From assembly GCF_950023065.1 (NCBI RefSeq), contig NC_088679.1, forward strand, positions 41,726,001 through 41,790,000: a stretch of 64,000 nucleotides of DNA. Reading direction: 5' to 3'. Under the pieces are notes generated by a model. It ran no database searches. It had not been told where the DNA came from and saw nothing but the letters and a program-made list of their open reading frames with translations. This DNA comes from Planococcus citri. Its lineage: Eukaryota; Arthropoda; Insecta; Hemiptera; Pseudococcidae. Both the position numbers and the translations under genes were made by a program. Position 1 is the stretch's first letter; every line of letters begins with the position of its first letter. This document shows, in pieces, positions 22,901 to 35,800 of the stretch.

Positions 22901-25463
22901 CATTTTCAGTAGGTTACTATGCTCTCAGCTTGAAGAGAGCACTTGTAATGGGAAAAGGTATTTACTTCCTGATTTGGGTACCAAATTGAAAAAAATTTCC
23001 GAAGTCGATTGACATACCTACGTACTAACAGATAAAAATGAAAAAAGCTGTGCACCGTTGTGGTTGTGTTTTCATTTGAAAGAGGTAATTCAGAATGAAC
23101 TTTGATATCAGAGCGCATGAATATCTCTTCTATGAATGGATCGGATCTGTCTACTGTCATCTTTTCCTGCCTATCCCATCCACCTTCACTGACCGGTGAA
23201 AATCCTACGTGGAAAGTGCCAGGAACACACCAAATTACCTTGAGTGTTTTTATATTTTCAACACATTTTATGTATTTTTAATGCTACTGCGTTCACCGTT
23301 CACTCACCATGCAAGTAGGTTGAGCACGTAGTACATAAATTAATAAAGTGACACTTTATTTGAAAACACCTAAATGATTAATGGCGGATTTGGTTGCATT
23401 GCATGACTGTTCAGTGTTCAGTGTTCAATGTGTTGAAAAATTTTCCATCACGAAGTTGAAAAATGTAAAGGAGTTGAAAAAAGTTCATTTTTAAATAAAG
23501 ATGATTTTTTTCAATTGTGCTCAAATTTTTATGATTTGGGGCGCAATTTATTTCATCTTTGGCGTATGTGTGAAGGGAGGGAGGGGGGGGGGTCACTTCT
23601 GATGTTACGATGATTTCCATGTACGCCAAATTCGTTCTCTTTTATTTTGGGGCAGGGATGGTAAATTAAGAAGGTTGAAAACTACCTCTACCTAAATTGA
23701 ATGTTTTTCCTAATCACTATAAAAATTGCTACCTTGCAGACTATGTTTTAATGTCGAAACGCCAAAAGAAAATAATGAAAAAAAGCAAATTATCCGATAC
23801 GGAAATGAGTGAAAATGTTCCGCTGCGAGGTATAATATGTAAAAATGTTAGAATTCTGGGTAATTATTTTGGGGTTTGAAAGAAGCTTAGTTGTACTTGC
23901 AGTAGTAGTTTTTGACGCTTGAGTATTGTGTAAAAGCTTTGAAAATTTTTGTTTATCTGATTTACAGCTTTGTTTGTGTGTGATTAGCGATAGTAATGTA
24001 GTTGAACTCGTTTGATTGTGGTTGTTTTATTTTAATGAAGTATTCGATCGAAAATTTGACTAATACCACGACATTTTATTTTTATAGGAGGAAATCAAGC
24101 TTCTTTGCTGGTGGATGGATTACGTAAAAATTATCTCAACTGGCTGAAACCGTTTACCGCTGTTTCTGATGTGAATTTCGTCGTCGAACCTGGAGAATGT
24201 TTCGGTCTGTTGGGAGTTAACGGAGCCGGTAAATCTACAACGTTCAAAATGTTGACAGCTGAACTTGTACCTACCTTAGGGGATGCTTATATTGAAACAA
24301 TTAAATTGAGTGCTAATAAAATGCAGGTATGTCTGAAAATATTGGTGAAATTACTATAATTTTTTTTACAATTCAAGCTTACATCTTATTCTAAGACAGC
24401 CTCTTAATAATTCATTTCATGCATTACAGTATTTATCGATGGCCGGATATTGTCCCCAAACCAACTGTTTCATCGAAGAATTGACCGGTAGAGAAATGTT
24501 GAGCATGATTGCTACCATGAGAGGCGTTTTTGAAAACGAAAATAAAGTTCTAGTCGATAAATGGATCAATATTATAGGTAGGTAGTTAGGTACTAGGTAC
24601 CTTAGCGAGTAAATTTGTCAGTTTGATATCAAAACAATATTATCTACGTTGGTTTTCATTTCATTTTAGGATTGGAGGAATTCCAAAACCAAAGATGTGG
24701 CACTTACAGTGGAGGCAATAAGCGAAAATTATGTACAGCGATGTCATTGATAGGAGATCCTAGAGTGGTTTTCTTGGACGAACCTACCAGCGGAGTGGAC
24801 CCAGTTTCTAGACGTAATTTGTACGACGTTATGGGACAAAGTAAAGAAGCTGGACAAGCTGTGATTTTGACTTCTCATAGGTACTTTTACTTCAGTACGA
24901 ATTCGAATTCAAATTGTTTCGATTGTTTTTAATTACATATGTATTTGTGTATTTTATCACAGTATGGAGGAATGCGAAACACTATGCGATCGATTGACGA
25001 TAATGGTTTCCGGTGTGATGAAATGTATAGGAACTACTCAACATTTGAAGAAACAATACGCGCAAGGATTTTCGGTGTTGATGAAAATTAGAGACATTCC
25101 AAATTTCGACGAAGAAATAGCTGCATTAAAAGAAACCATGTTGGAGATATTTACGACGGAATATTGTATTCTAAAAGACGAGCACAGGGTAAGAGACCAC
25201 AATACTTGAAATTTTGATTATTGCTCGTAAATTTATTTATTTTTGGATGAATTTTACGTTGATTGCTGCTTAATTAATTGTAGGGGTTGCTGTATTACCA
25301 AATAAAAGATACCTCTTTACCTTGGTCAGCCCTGTTTGAAAAAATGGAAACTTTAAAGCAACGTCATCACGAGTTGGTTGAAGATTACATTCTTACTGAT
25401 ACTACTTTAGAGGAAGTTTTCATCTCATTTGCCAAAGAATGCGCGTATACGAATAAGAATTGA
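13919..25463 (+). CDS. ABCA3: ABCA-subfamily full transporter, gene A (ABCA3-like, canonical ATPase motifs)
   Basis: 28 exons: 13919-14204, 16245-16460, 16544-16632, 16721-16879, 16969-17209, 17282-17449, 17526-17707, 17841-17882, 18211-18460, 18526-18680, 18755-18910, 18990-19061, 19296-19434, 19514-19760, 19843-19916, 19999-20108, 20589-20811, 21039-21277, 21350-21635, 21710-21832, 21920-22135, 22212-22472, 23740-23829, 24088-24326, 24430-24577, 24670-24880, 24963-25188, 25284-25463. Sum 5028 nt, 1675 aa, the ABCA3 size. The start MDFEKFKLLMWKNY matches those of genes B and C. Layout is TM1, large extracellular loop, five TMs, NBD1, then the same again. NBD1: Walker A GHNGAGKTT (about 530), signature LSGGMKRKL (629), Walker B LILDEPTSGMD (E654), H-loop H685. 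NBD2: GVNGAGKST (1384), YSGGNKRKL (1483), FLDEPTSGVD (E1508), H1540. All catalytic residues are present, so it should be an active lipid exporter or flippase by family analogy. Confidence 0.93.
14205..16244 (+). other. First coding intron of ABCA gene A (2.0 kb)
   Basis: GT-AG intron joining NFG to ASVVGLSNE in phase 1. It holds TACC/TAGG microsatellites near 14347-14372 and 15030-15053 and otherwise nothing recognisable. The homologous introns in genes B and C are only 75-82 nt, so this one has grown or theirs have shrunk. Confidence 0.6.
22473..23739 (+). other. Large intron of ABCA gene A before the basic linker exon
   Basis: GT-AG intron of 1267 nt. It contains a G-run at 23575-23592 (four or more runs of G, potential quadruplex on the plus strand). 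Open frames on both strands have no family resemblance. It separates the TMD2 C-terminal exon from the 90-nt linker exon at 23740-23829 that genes B and C lack. Confidence 0.6.
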
Positions 25464-26866
25464 GAGTGATTTGTTTTTTTCGGCCCGGTAAATAATATTA
25501 CGACATGTCCACATCGAGCTTTATTTTCATTTGTATATGTACAATTTTTTTTATTGAAACTTTACTTTTGTAAATTATAAGTACGCATTAGTCAAGGGTA
25601 GATCCCTTTCACGGTATTGTTACCCTTTTGATGCACACTAACAAAGTGATTTATTCAATAATTCCTATTTTTGTAATTTCTATCTGATAATATTTTCTAT
25701 GCGAGTGTTTACATTTATCTTTTTTAATTACGGAGGTGGTTAAACCTCGAACTGTGATATGTACTCATTGAGTGAGTACGGAATTGTACCAATGTACTTA
25801 ATCTGCTTTTGAGTAGATTTCATTATTTTATTATTACGTTTTTGAAAAACAGCATTTGTTCGAGTTTCAGAGAAATTTAAATCATGATAATAATTTATTT
25901 TAGAAAAATGTTTTGTACTTTAACTTCTGATTGATTAAATTATTATAAATTAAGGTTTAAACTGATGTAAGTGTTTCGTTGCATTTATCTATTTTTTTTC
26001 AATCCTAGCTGATTTCCTTTCGATGCTTGTTATTTATTTTTTTTAAATTATTCGCGTTTGAAAGAGCATTTTATTACCTATTTATTTTATATCAACTTTC
26101 TTTTGAAATTGTGAAATTATAATACAATCTTCATTTTAATTCTATCACGTGTATTTGTGCGATGAATTACATTATTTTGTACTTACGTTGTATGTAAATA
26201 TCGTTGATGATGTAGATCTCTAGACGCTGGTGACAATACGATTTTAAAATCGAATTTCTTCTGTTTTTACGTTTGATGTACGCTGAGATGGCAACTTTTT
26301 TTAATCGAAAAATCCTCCATGAAAAATGCCGTAAAATAAGTTGCCTACTCAGTTCGCCGTAAATACGCTTTATTAAAATAATGAAATTGACGTCAACCAA
26401 TTTTGCATGTGTTTGTTTTTTGTTCTAACTAAGAAAATATTGGCTACGTAATATTATCTGGAAAAAATCACTTTCGCTTTCTTGTTCTTTACTTCGATGT
26501 TTCGATGTTCTATACGAATTTTACCCATTAAATGAACAAATGATATATTTTTTCCAGCAGACGTCTTCCATTACGTAAAATTATGCTCTCAATTTTTCTT
26601 CTAGTTATGAACAGGTACCTATTGTTATTTTTTTTTTACCAGTAATTAGATATATATTTTTTTACGTTTTACCGAAGATTACCCTTCTACTTTTCACAAA
26701 CACAATGTTTCCTATTTTCATCAGTCATGCTATAAATTATTTATTTATGTATTTACCTTCGTATTGATCTCGACTTTCAGTTTCAAATAGAACTATCGTT
26801 TTGTGAACGTGGGCATCGAATCGTTCCACAATCGTAACTATAGTAGGTATTCAACTATCAGGTAAC
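25464..26866. other. Intergenic region between ABCA genes A and B
   Basis: AT-rich 3' UTR of gene A followed by the gene B promoter region. A dispersed repeat end (see 26341-26367) lies here. The minus-strand open frame at 26167-26400 overlaps that repeat and shows no family resemblance. Confidence 0.5.
26341..26367 (+). repeat. Dispersed repeat end containing GCCGTAAATACG
   Basis: The segment ends CAGTTCGCCGTAAATACG. The same block, extended leftward by TTAATAAAATTGCATA, occurs at 30005-30041 (plus) and 41236-41272 (minus, one change). Shorter related words occur at 37841-37852 and, in reverse, near 41118-41131. It is probably the terminus of an old interspersed element. Confidence 0.5.
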
Positions 26867-29800
26867 ATGCGTTTTCGTAAACTGACTCTACTTATGTGGA
26901 AAAATTACCGATGGCGTCGACATTTCTGGGTATGGACGCTGATAGAAGCCTTAGTACCAGTTTTCATAGCTATTTATATACCGTACGTGATTCTGCTGAA
27001 ACCAAATTCGTGGGCTAAATCAACCGTTACTAAATATCAGTCATCGTTTAATCCCACGAATAATAAAACTTTCATACTGTATAAAACAGTTTTAACTAAT
27101 GTATTAGCTTACACACCTTGGAATCCGTCCAATCAACAGATCGTAGAAAATGTCGTAAATATATTGAGTAAGAATCGTTCGTTTTATTGTTTCTATTTTT
27201 TGATTCGTTTTGTTAAACTGAATATTTATTTCATTTGTGCAGATGGACTTTCTATCGAAGACTACGAAAACACTAAGAAAACAATGACGGTGAAAAACTT
27301 TTCGAGTGAAAATGATTTAGAATCGTTCATGTTTAATCGTACTGCTTGCGGCACGTGTATTGGAATTGTTTTCGAACAATCGTCGCATGATGTATTTCGG
27401 TATAAGTTGAGATTGAATGATTTTACCAAAACATTAGGATCACGTGTGTTGAGAGAAAAACCTGCGCCTGCTCAACATGGTAAATGCTTCGATGATCATT
27501 TTTGAATTCATAATAATGCACACCTACCGACTTATCTACCTATCTTTCTTTCCAACTACATAAATTCGAATACAAAATATTTTCGTTAATAATTTTTAAA
27601 AAAATTTGAAATTCAAATGAGAAACTATCATCTCGTGAGTCGTGATATTACCTACCTTACTTTACTTTTATGAAGACATTTTTATTCTAGACGTATACGT
27701 AGAAAGAGGCTTCGCAGGAATCCAGTTGTTATTGAATGAAGAATTTATACGCATGCAAATTAATAAAACAGATTGGCATCCACCCGAGGTAAATTCATCT
27801 TTCACTAGAAAAAAATACGTTCATGAAGCTCTCGAGCTTCATAAACTTGAATTCACCTTAATACCTATTTTAGTTTCATCCAGCATTCCTGGAATTTCCT
27901 GTTCCTGAATACGAAACCAGCACAATTCCTAGGAATGGTTTTATAACCATAGCGTCTCTAAGCATTATCATTACTTCTGTAGCATTATCTATTCCTTTCA
28001 TAAATGCTGTTATTCAAGAGAAAGAAACCGGTGTTATGGTTTGTTGATTTTCTTTTTCATCACAGGGCTCATTTGTTTCACGTTGATACCTATATAAGAG
28101 TAATTTTTTTTCGGCATATGCGAAATAAAATTAGGAATTAATGAAGATACACGGTGTAGAAGAATGGATGATTTGGCTTAGTTGGCTAATTCACGCCTTT
28201 ATAGTGCCTGCAATATCGCTAACTTTGATGACATTGGTTTTCAAAACCTCCGCATTAAGTAATGGCATAGAACTTGTCCGTTACGTGTCTTTTCCAGCTC
28301 TTTGGTTGCTGTTTATGATGTACAGTCTCGCAAATATATCGTTCATTTGCTTGTTTTGCGCAATTTTTCACAAAGGTTGGTGCTCGTAAAATACAATTGG
28401 GTATTCTTTGCCTACGAATAATTTGAATTACCTATAAATTTTTACGTCGTATTCAGTTCTGGGAAAATAGCATTTTAATAAATGTGATTAAGTAATACCG
28501 CGTGAATCTGAAATTTAATGATGTGAATTTTTTCAGGTATCGTTGCTTCTTTCACTTTCATAGTTGTGCTGATCGCTAATTTTCTATGGATCGCTTTTTA
28601 CCACGAATTAAACCTTCAGAGCACCGCGATATTTATTGCTTTAATTCCAGCCTCTGCTTTTGCTATAGCTATTGAAACTGTGCAAAAATACGAACTTCTA
28701 GGTTAGAATCATAGATATACTTACTTATTTTGTTTCTGCTTAAAATATTTTATTGCATTTCGCGCAATAGGCAATATATCTTGAGTTCATATGTGCTTGG
28801 TTGCCTAGCCTAAGAGTTTGTTAAGGGAACTGAAATGTCCTGCAACAAATTTTTGTCCGTTGAAATGTCTTCAAAGGATTGAGAAAGCTGAAAAAATGCA
28901 CAAAAATTGTATTTGCAGTGTTGAGGAAATTATTACTGCGTACCAAAACATTTCAATCCAGACCGTTTTAAACTTTGGGAAATTATTGGAATTGATTACC
29001 TATTGAAATGAATAACGTTAAGTATTTTAATTCTTGCAGGCGAATCATTTGGTCTGACATCTTTCGGATCCATTTTTTATTCAGTTGGTATGCTACTATT
29101 TGATATTGTTCTATACTCATTGCTCACATTATACATTACATCTATAAATCCTGGAACCCACGGTGTGCCGAAAAAACCTTTATTTTTTCTGGAAGTTAGT
29201 AACCCTGAATAAATACGTCTTTCTCGATTCCATTGTCCTCACGTACCTAAAAAAACAAACTTATTTGAAATCAAGTAGGTAAGTACCCAATGATCATTAT
29301 TTTTTTTCTGTTTACAGTCTCTTTTAAAAAAAGATGAAAAGAAGAAAGAATCGACGAATGAATTACAAATATTGACCGGTACACAAATAAATTACAACGA
29401 ATCTTCGTCCTCTCAGCTCAGACCATTGATAACGATTAAAAATCTAACCAAACAGTACGGATCTTCGTATGCCATTAGTGCAGTTGATCTTGTAATTTAT
29501 GAAAACGAAATAATTGCTGTTTTAGGACATAATGGAGCTGGTAAAACTGCTCTTTTAACTTCAATAGCAGGTAAATTTATACAATTATTTTGAAGATGGT
29601 AAAGAAATATTTCTCACTTTTTGTGTCGACCGTTCATTTCCAGGTTTAAGCTCGTACGATGAAGGGACCTTATTTTACAGAGGAGCCGAATTGAAAGATA
29701 ACTTGGACACATTGCGAACAAATTTGGGAATTTGTTTTCAAGAAGATAGATTATTCGATTATTTATCGGTTGCGGATCATCTTAAATTTTACGCTATGGT

Positions 29801-32800
29801 AAGCTTGGGATATTTTTTCTTTCAAAAAAAAAAAAAAAATGCCGAGTGCCCATTTTAACCAGAATTGAGGCTACAGGAGGAGGGGTGGTGATATGGGTTG
29901 AATTTAAAAAAAAGTAAAGTCTTAATCATGTTTAGCAGTTTTGAAAACATAGCGTTCAAAATATCGCATTATTTTACCCTCTTTTCCATCTTGTCCCTAA
30001 AGATGTTAATAAAATTGCATAACCAGTTCGCCGTAAATACGGGAATTCGTGTGACTTGAATCAAAAAGAAGTTTGAAATTTTGCTCGATTTGTTATGATT
30101 CCTGTTTGATGCTCCTGTGGAATAACCATCGTCATTCCCACCCTAATCGTTTCACAGGCAGGAGAAGAGGGGTGGGGGGGAGACTTGTAGTTATAATGTA
30201 TTCGCGATGTTTTACGAAACTGCTGAACTTTGAACCCTCACACTTTTAAAATGGTTGATCTTGGAGCGAATCTGTCTGCGAAGTTGAAAATAGAATGAAT
30301 GAATGAATGATAGATTCGAAATTTTAAATTAAAGTTTGAAAATTTTTAAACTGAACTTTCGTAGTGAAAGCTCAACTTATTATGTTGAATTCAGAATGTT
30401 GAATGCTATCATTTAAAGAATTGGAAAAATTATCTTTTTTTTCTGTAAGAGTAAGGATGAGAGTTGAATAGAAGGGAACTCAAATTATTTCTAATAATCA
30501 TGTACCTACATATGATCTCTCGATTATTGGTATAGTGTTTAATAATAGGTGGTATCGGAGCTGCGAAGTTGATAACTATTGATACTCGTATTGTTTAGTT
30601 GAAAGGACTTTCAAAAAAAGACGCCACTCACGCGGCAGTTCAAAACATGAAGATGCTGGAAATGCGGGGAAAAGAAAATTCTAAGGCGAATACACTGACA
30701 ATAAGCTCAAGAAGAAAATTAAGTTTCGCGATTGCCTTGCTCAAGAAACCAAAAGTAGGTAAATTAAGGTAACCTTTTGACAATCGGTGACTCGGTGAGT
30801 TGCATTCAGTATTACATTAGGATGGCTAGTGATTAAAAGTTTCTCTTTTCAGATACTGATACTAGATGAAGCAACCTTTGGAATGGATTTTATATCGAAA
30901 AGAAGAGCATGGAGTATGCTTAAAGTTAGTGGATTTTTTTCATTTGCTGAAATTATTTTTTTATGAGAATGATGATTACTTACCTCTGAGTAGGTAGGTA
31001 TAAATATTTAAAATTTGTAATATTTCACGATTCTAGAATTTGCGAAAAGATCACACTATAATTTTGAGTACCGGTTATGCAAAAGAAGCAGCAAGATTGG
31101 CCGACCGGGTAGCCATTTTACAAAATGGTACTGTTGTAACCCATGGAACTCCGGCGTATTTGGAAAACACATTCGGTAGGTGCTTTTAAATAATGCTGAT
31201 TTTCATGTTATGTTCAATGAATGTATTTACTTATATCATTTTTTTAGGAACTGGATATGAACTGATTATTACAATAGAAAAAAACACAAACCATGTCCCT
31301 CTACTAGAACTCGTTAAAAAAGTGATATCCGATGCTCTGGTCACACAACAAAAATATAATGTAATTGCGTTCAAGATACCACCGGCGGAAATAATTAAAT
31401 TCGTTCAGGTGTTCAAAGAATTGGAACAAAATAAAAAAAGTTTGGGAATAATAAACATGGAGGTAGCGTACGCTACATTGGAACAAATATTATCGAAGTA
31501 AGTCAACTTTGAAAACAAGACTAGGTATATCTGTCAAATATTTCAATGAAACTGCGGTTAATGAAGAGATCGGGAAATTCTTTGAACCTATATGAATAAA
31601 ACATAGCTATCTATAACTTTGTTTCTTTGCTAAAACAGAATACAAAATGAATTTCTGGAAACACCGAAACGATTGTCGAAAATAATTCACGACAAAATTA
31701 CTCCCAAAAATCGTTCAAATGACCAAAATGTTACGTATTCGACGAATTTGCCTTCTGCGAAACCAAGTCCAACGTTGGGTGATTCGAGTAAGGAATTAAT
31801 TTTCTATAACTACATACTTATTAATTTTATTCACGAGAAATGTACCTACCTATACCTAAGATTAGATAGGTACTGACTATCTTAAAATACATTATGTATT
31901 TTTAAAATAAACTACCTACTTACTCATCAAAATTTTATCAGATTTTCAGGTTGAGAAAGGATTTTCACTCAAAGTTCAGCAAATGAGAGTATTACTTGAA
32001 GTGAAAATTCTGTATACGAAAAGAAGTTATCTAAATGTGATTGTCAAGGTGAGTATGCTATGCTATAAACTCTAGAGTTCACGTGTGCATGTTTGTCTTG
32101 CACAGAGATACAATGGGCTAATTCAAGGCCATAATCAAATAAATGCGTCCTCAACTTTTCAACTGGGTTATTATAAAGATGAAGAAATGGGCACTGAGTC
32201 ATTAGAAAAGATAACTTTCTTCTACACAAGACACGTTGATAAGAATAATACGTACGTGAAGAGCAGAGGAGAATTAGTTGAGATTTTTCAGAAAAGTTTT
32301 TTTGAACCTCTTTTTTTTTGATATTTTATTCTCTTGATCTACGAGCACGTACTTACTTATTCTCACAAGGGAACCTCTTGAGGTGTCGCACTCTGATTTG
32401 AACGGGACTGCGATTTTTGGAAAGAGCATAGTCTAAAACTCCCAAAACCACATTTTCAGCTGCCCAAGTTCATTTTTCGTTTTTTGGCGAATTTTTGAAA
32501 ATTCAAAATTGACTGTTTTTGGCGATTTATGCTTTTTTTAAAAAGTACGTACATGATCAGTAAAAATGATCAAAATAAGTCCCAAAACTAATATTAATAA
32601 CCCAAATCCAAATTTTACTGTTTCCTGCTATTCTGGAGCCTCCAGCGCGATTTTTCAATTTCTCCAGAATTATGAATTTGCTCCAGAAGGCGTGAATATG
32701 AAGTTGGGCAGCTAAAAATCGAGTTGTATATTATACTCGACCTGTTTAACGAGTTTATCCACATTTGAGCTGATTTTGAGAGTGACACCTCAAAAGTGGC

Positions 32801-35800
32801 TTTTTGACCAGATTTTTTCAAAATTAAAAAAAAAATAAAATAAAATCCAAAAAATCAAAAGTGTCCCGTTGGTGTGGAAAATTTTGAAATTCATGCGAAT
32901 CGCTGTATTTTGTCCGTAACTAACCTCCCAAATCAAAATTTTACAATTTCCAGCCATTCTGAAGCCTCCAACGCGATTTTCAATTTCTCCAGAATTTTGA
33001 ATTTGCTCCAGAAGGCGTAAATATGAAGTTGGGCAGCTAGAAATCGAGTTGTATATCACACTCTACCTGTTTAACGAGTTTATCCACATCTGAGCCGATT
33101 TTGAGAATGACACTTCAAGAGTGGTTTTTTGATGTGTCACTCTCGCTCCAAAACGGCTGGAAATGGTAGAATTTGTGCTCCGGGGGTTAGTTCTTGAAGA
33201 AATACAGCGATTCGCACAAATTTCAAAAATTTACTCACAAACGGCTATCTTTTGATTTTTTTTGATTTTTTAATTTAAAAAAAAGCTGGTCAAAACCACT
33301 TTTGAGGTGTCACTCTCAAAATCAGCTCAAATGTAGATAAACTCGTTAAACAGGTCGAGTGTAATATACAACACGATTTTTAGCTGCCCAACTTCATATT
33401 CACGCCTTCTGGAGCAAATTCAAAATTCTGGAGACATTGAAAAATCGCGCTGGAGGCTCCAGAATGGCTGGAAACAGTGAAATTTGGATTTGAGTAATTA
33501 ATATTAGTTTTAGGACTTATTTTGACCATTTTTACTGGTCAAGTACGTACTTTTTTTAAAAAAGCATAAATCGCCAAAAACAGTCAATTTTGAATTTTCA
33601 AAAATTCACCAAAAATCGAAAAATGAACTTGGGCAGCTGAAAATTTGGTTTCGGGAGTTTTACACTATGCTCTTTCCAAAAATCACAGTCCCGTTCAAAT
33701 CGGAGTGTGACACCTCAAGAGGTTCCCTTTTGTCAGTCTTTTCGATGCAGCTAGGCAAACTTGTATACTATACATTGAACTTGAGATCAGTTGCTGTCTC
33801 TAATCATGAATTACCTAATGTTAAATAATAATTATTAGGCACATGAACTCAAATTTAAGTAGTAAATATCTACATACAGCTTACACCGATTGAAAAATAA
33901 TATTCAAAATGTTTTCGTAGCTTGGATTACCTTCATTGTTATTGGCAGTTGTACTGTTAACAGCGAGCAAGATTAAACCCAAAAGCGAGGTGCTTTTGTC
34001 ACTTGAAGAATTTCAAAATCCGACCATATTACTACAGAAAACGAAAACTAACGTTGCTCTGTACGAAATCATTTCGAAGTATATCGAGGAAAGGGAAGGT
34101 ATGGTTATTCCATTCAGCGAGAATATTAATGAAAGTTAGTATGAGTGAGTAGCACAATAACTTGCTCGAAAATTCATTTTAAAAATAACTATCATTATAT
34201 GTACCTACCTACCTAACATTTTGTTTCGTGCACGTTGAAGAATTGCTCGAGATCGCAAAATATGACAAAATACTGTTCGGCACATCTCTTTTGGCCGCAT
34301 TTGAATTTGAAACAAGCGTGACGACAATTGTATACAATCAATGGGAATTGAAATCATTACCATTAGCAATCAACATTTATTCAAATACGCTGTTGAAATA
34401 CCAAATAAGAAACACATCGTGGAAAATAGAGAACGTAAATAAACCTATGCCGGATTCAAATGAGGTTCGATCACGACAAATTTGTAAACAATTTGTTTGA
34501 AAATGATTTTCTTTAAATTCAGAGCTAATTTTCATCAATTTTCAGAGTTACTGTGGAAAAGTATCCGAAGAAACGTATAAATTAGCAATTACAACGTTGC
34601 TTTTTGTTTTCTTCGCTTTTTATACGGTTGATTTGATACTATATTTTTTTGAATTCGCTAGCATGAAATTAGCTAGAAAATTATTGCACGTGCAAACTGT
34701 ATCAGGTGTACCGTTCTGGCTTCATTGGCTATCTACGTTGGTATTCGATTTTTCATTTTTTATCATCGTTGTGATTATTCGACTAATGATCGTGATGTTC
34801 TTGAGTGATGTGAGTTTGAATTTCACTCCATTATCTGACTTTCACGGTTGGTATAAACTTTGTAAGAAATGTATGTAGGTACCTACGTATTATGTAGGTG
34901 TGTTTGTACGGTTGGGTTATGAAAAGTTATTATTTTTATAGGCGCATTTATGGTGATGATGGCATTGTTCGGAATTAGCGGATTGTTGTGTACTTATACG
35001 ATGAGTTTCCTATTTAAAACGACGAAAAGCATGTATGCCTCGTTTCTAGTGCTCAACGCTTTGTGTAGGTAGTGAACAAATAGAATTACGGTTTACGTAT
35101 GTATGAGGATAGGTATTTGTATTATGGTGGAAATTTTTTTCTAAATTTGTTTCATTCGTTAAGGCAGCATCAGCATGTACATATTTAACCGAATCGAAGA
35201 ATCTATTCTCACTGATTATGCTCAATTCGTATCGTTCGGCTTATTTTATTATCCGTTGAAGTACATAATTTTATTCATTCCGTTTCTGAATTTCACTCTA
35301 CTTTTCAACAAATTTTTGGAAATATGGAAACATAATTCGGCATGTGATAGTTGCCAACCTTTTTTGAAATCGTCCTGCGAAGGTATGATCAAATTTATTT
35401 AAATTTTTGGTCTTTAAATTCGTAGTAGAATAGTTGGTAGGTATTAAATTACGTTTCTATAGATACCTACTTACTATTAGTAATTCATGATGCAGGCAAC
35501 TTGCAGAAATTATCTTTCTGGAGTTTTCCATCAAGTGGGAATCCTAATGGACTATCGTTAGGATTGTTGTTTTTGTTCATCGATATAATTCTCTACGCCG
35601 TTTTACTATCCTTGATAAATATGGGATATATTGATCGCTGGTTCAACTCACTGACTTCGTTCTTACTTCGGCATTCAGATGATGGCCAAGACGACGAATA
35701 CGATGTAAAACAGGAGCGTTTCGAAATAGAAAATATTAAAAAAGATAAATCAAGTAGGTACCTACCTACATTTATTCGCTCGAATAAAAATTTAATAATT

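Noticed and set aside
31942..31951. Acceptor choice at the ABCA gene B exon after 31787
   Set aside because: The nearer TTTTCAG acceptor (exon from 31951) gives an in-frame stop. The upstream ATCAG acceptor at 31941 keeps phase and aligns with genes A and C, so a frameshift was not called.
32085..32321. Open frame in the gene B intron before foldback copy 1
   Set aside because: No ABCA homology or splice signals; the exon order is complete without it by comparison with genes A and C.
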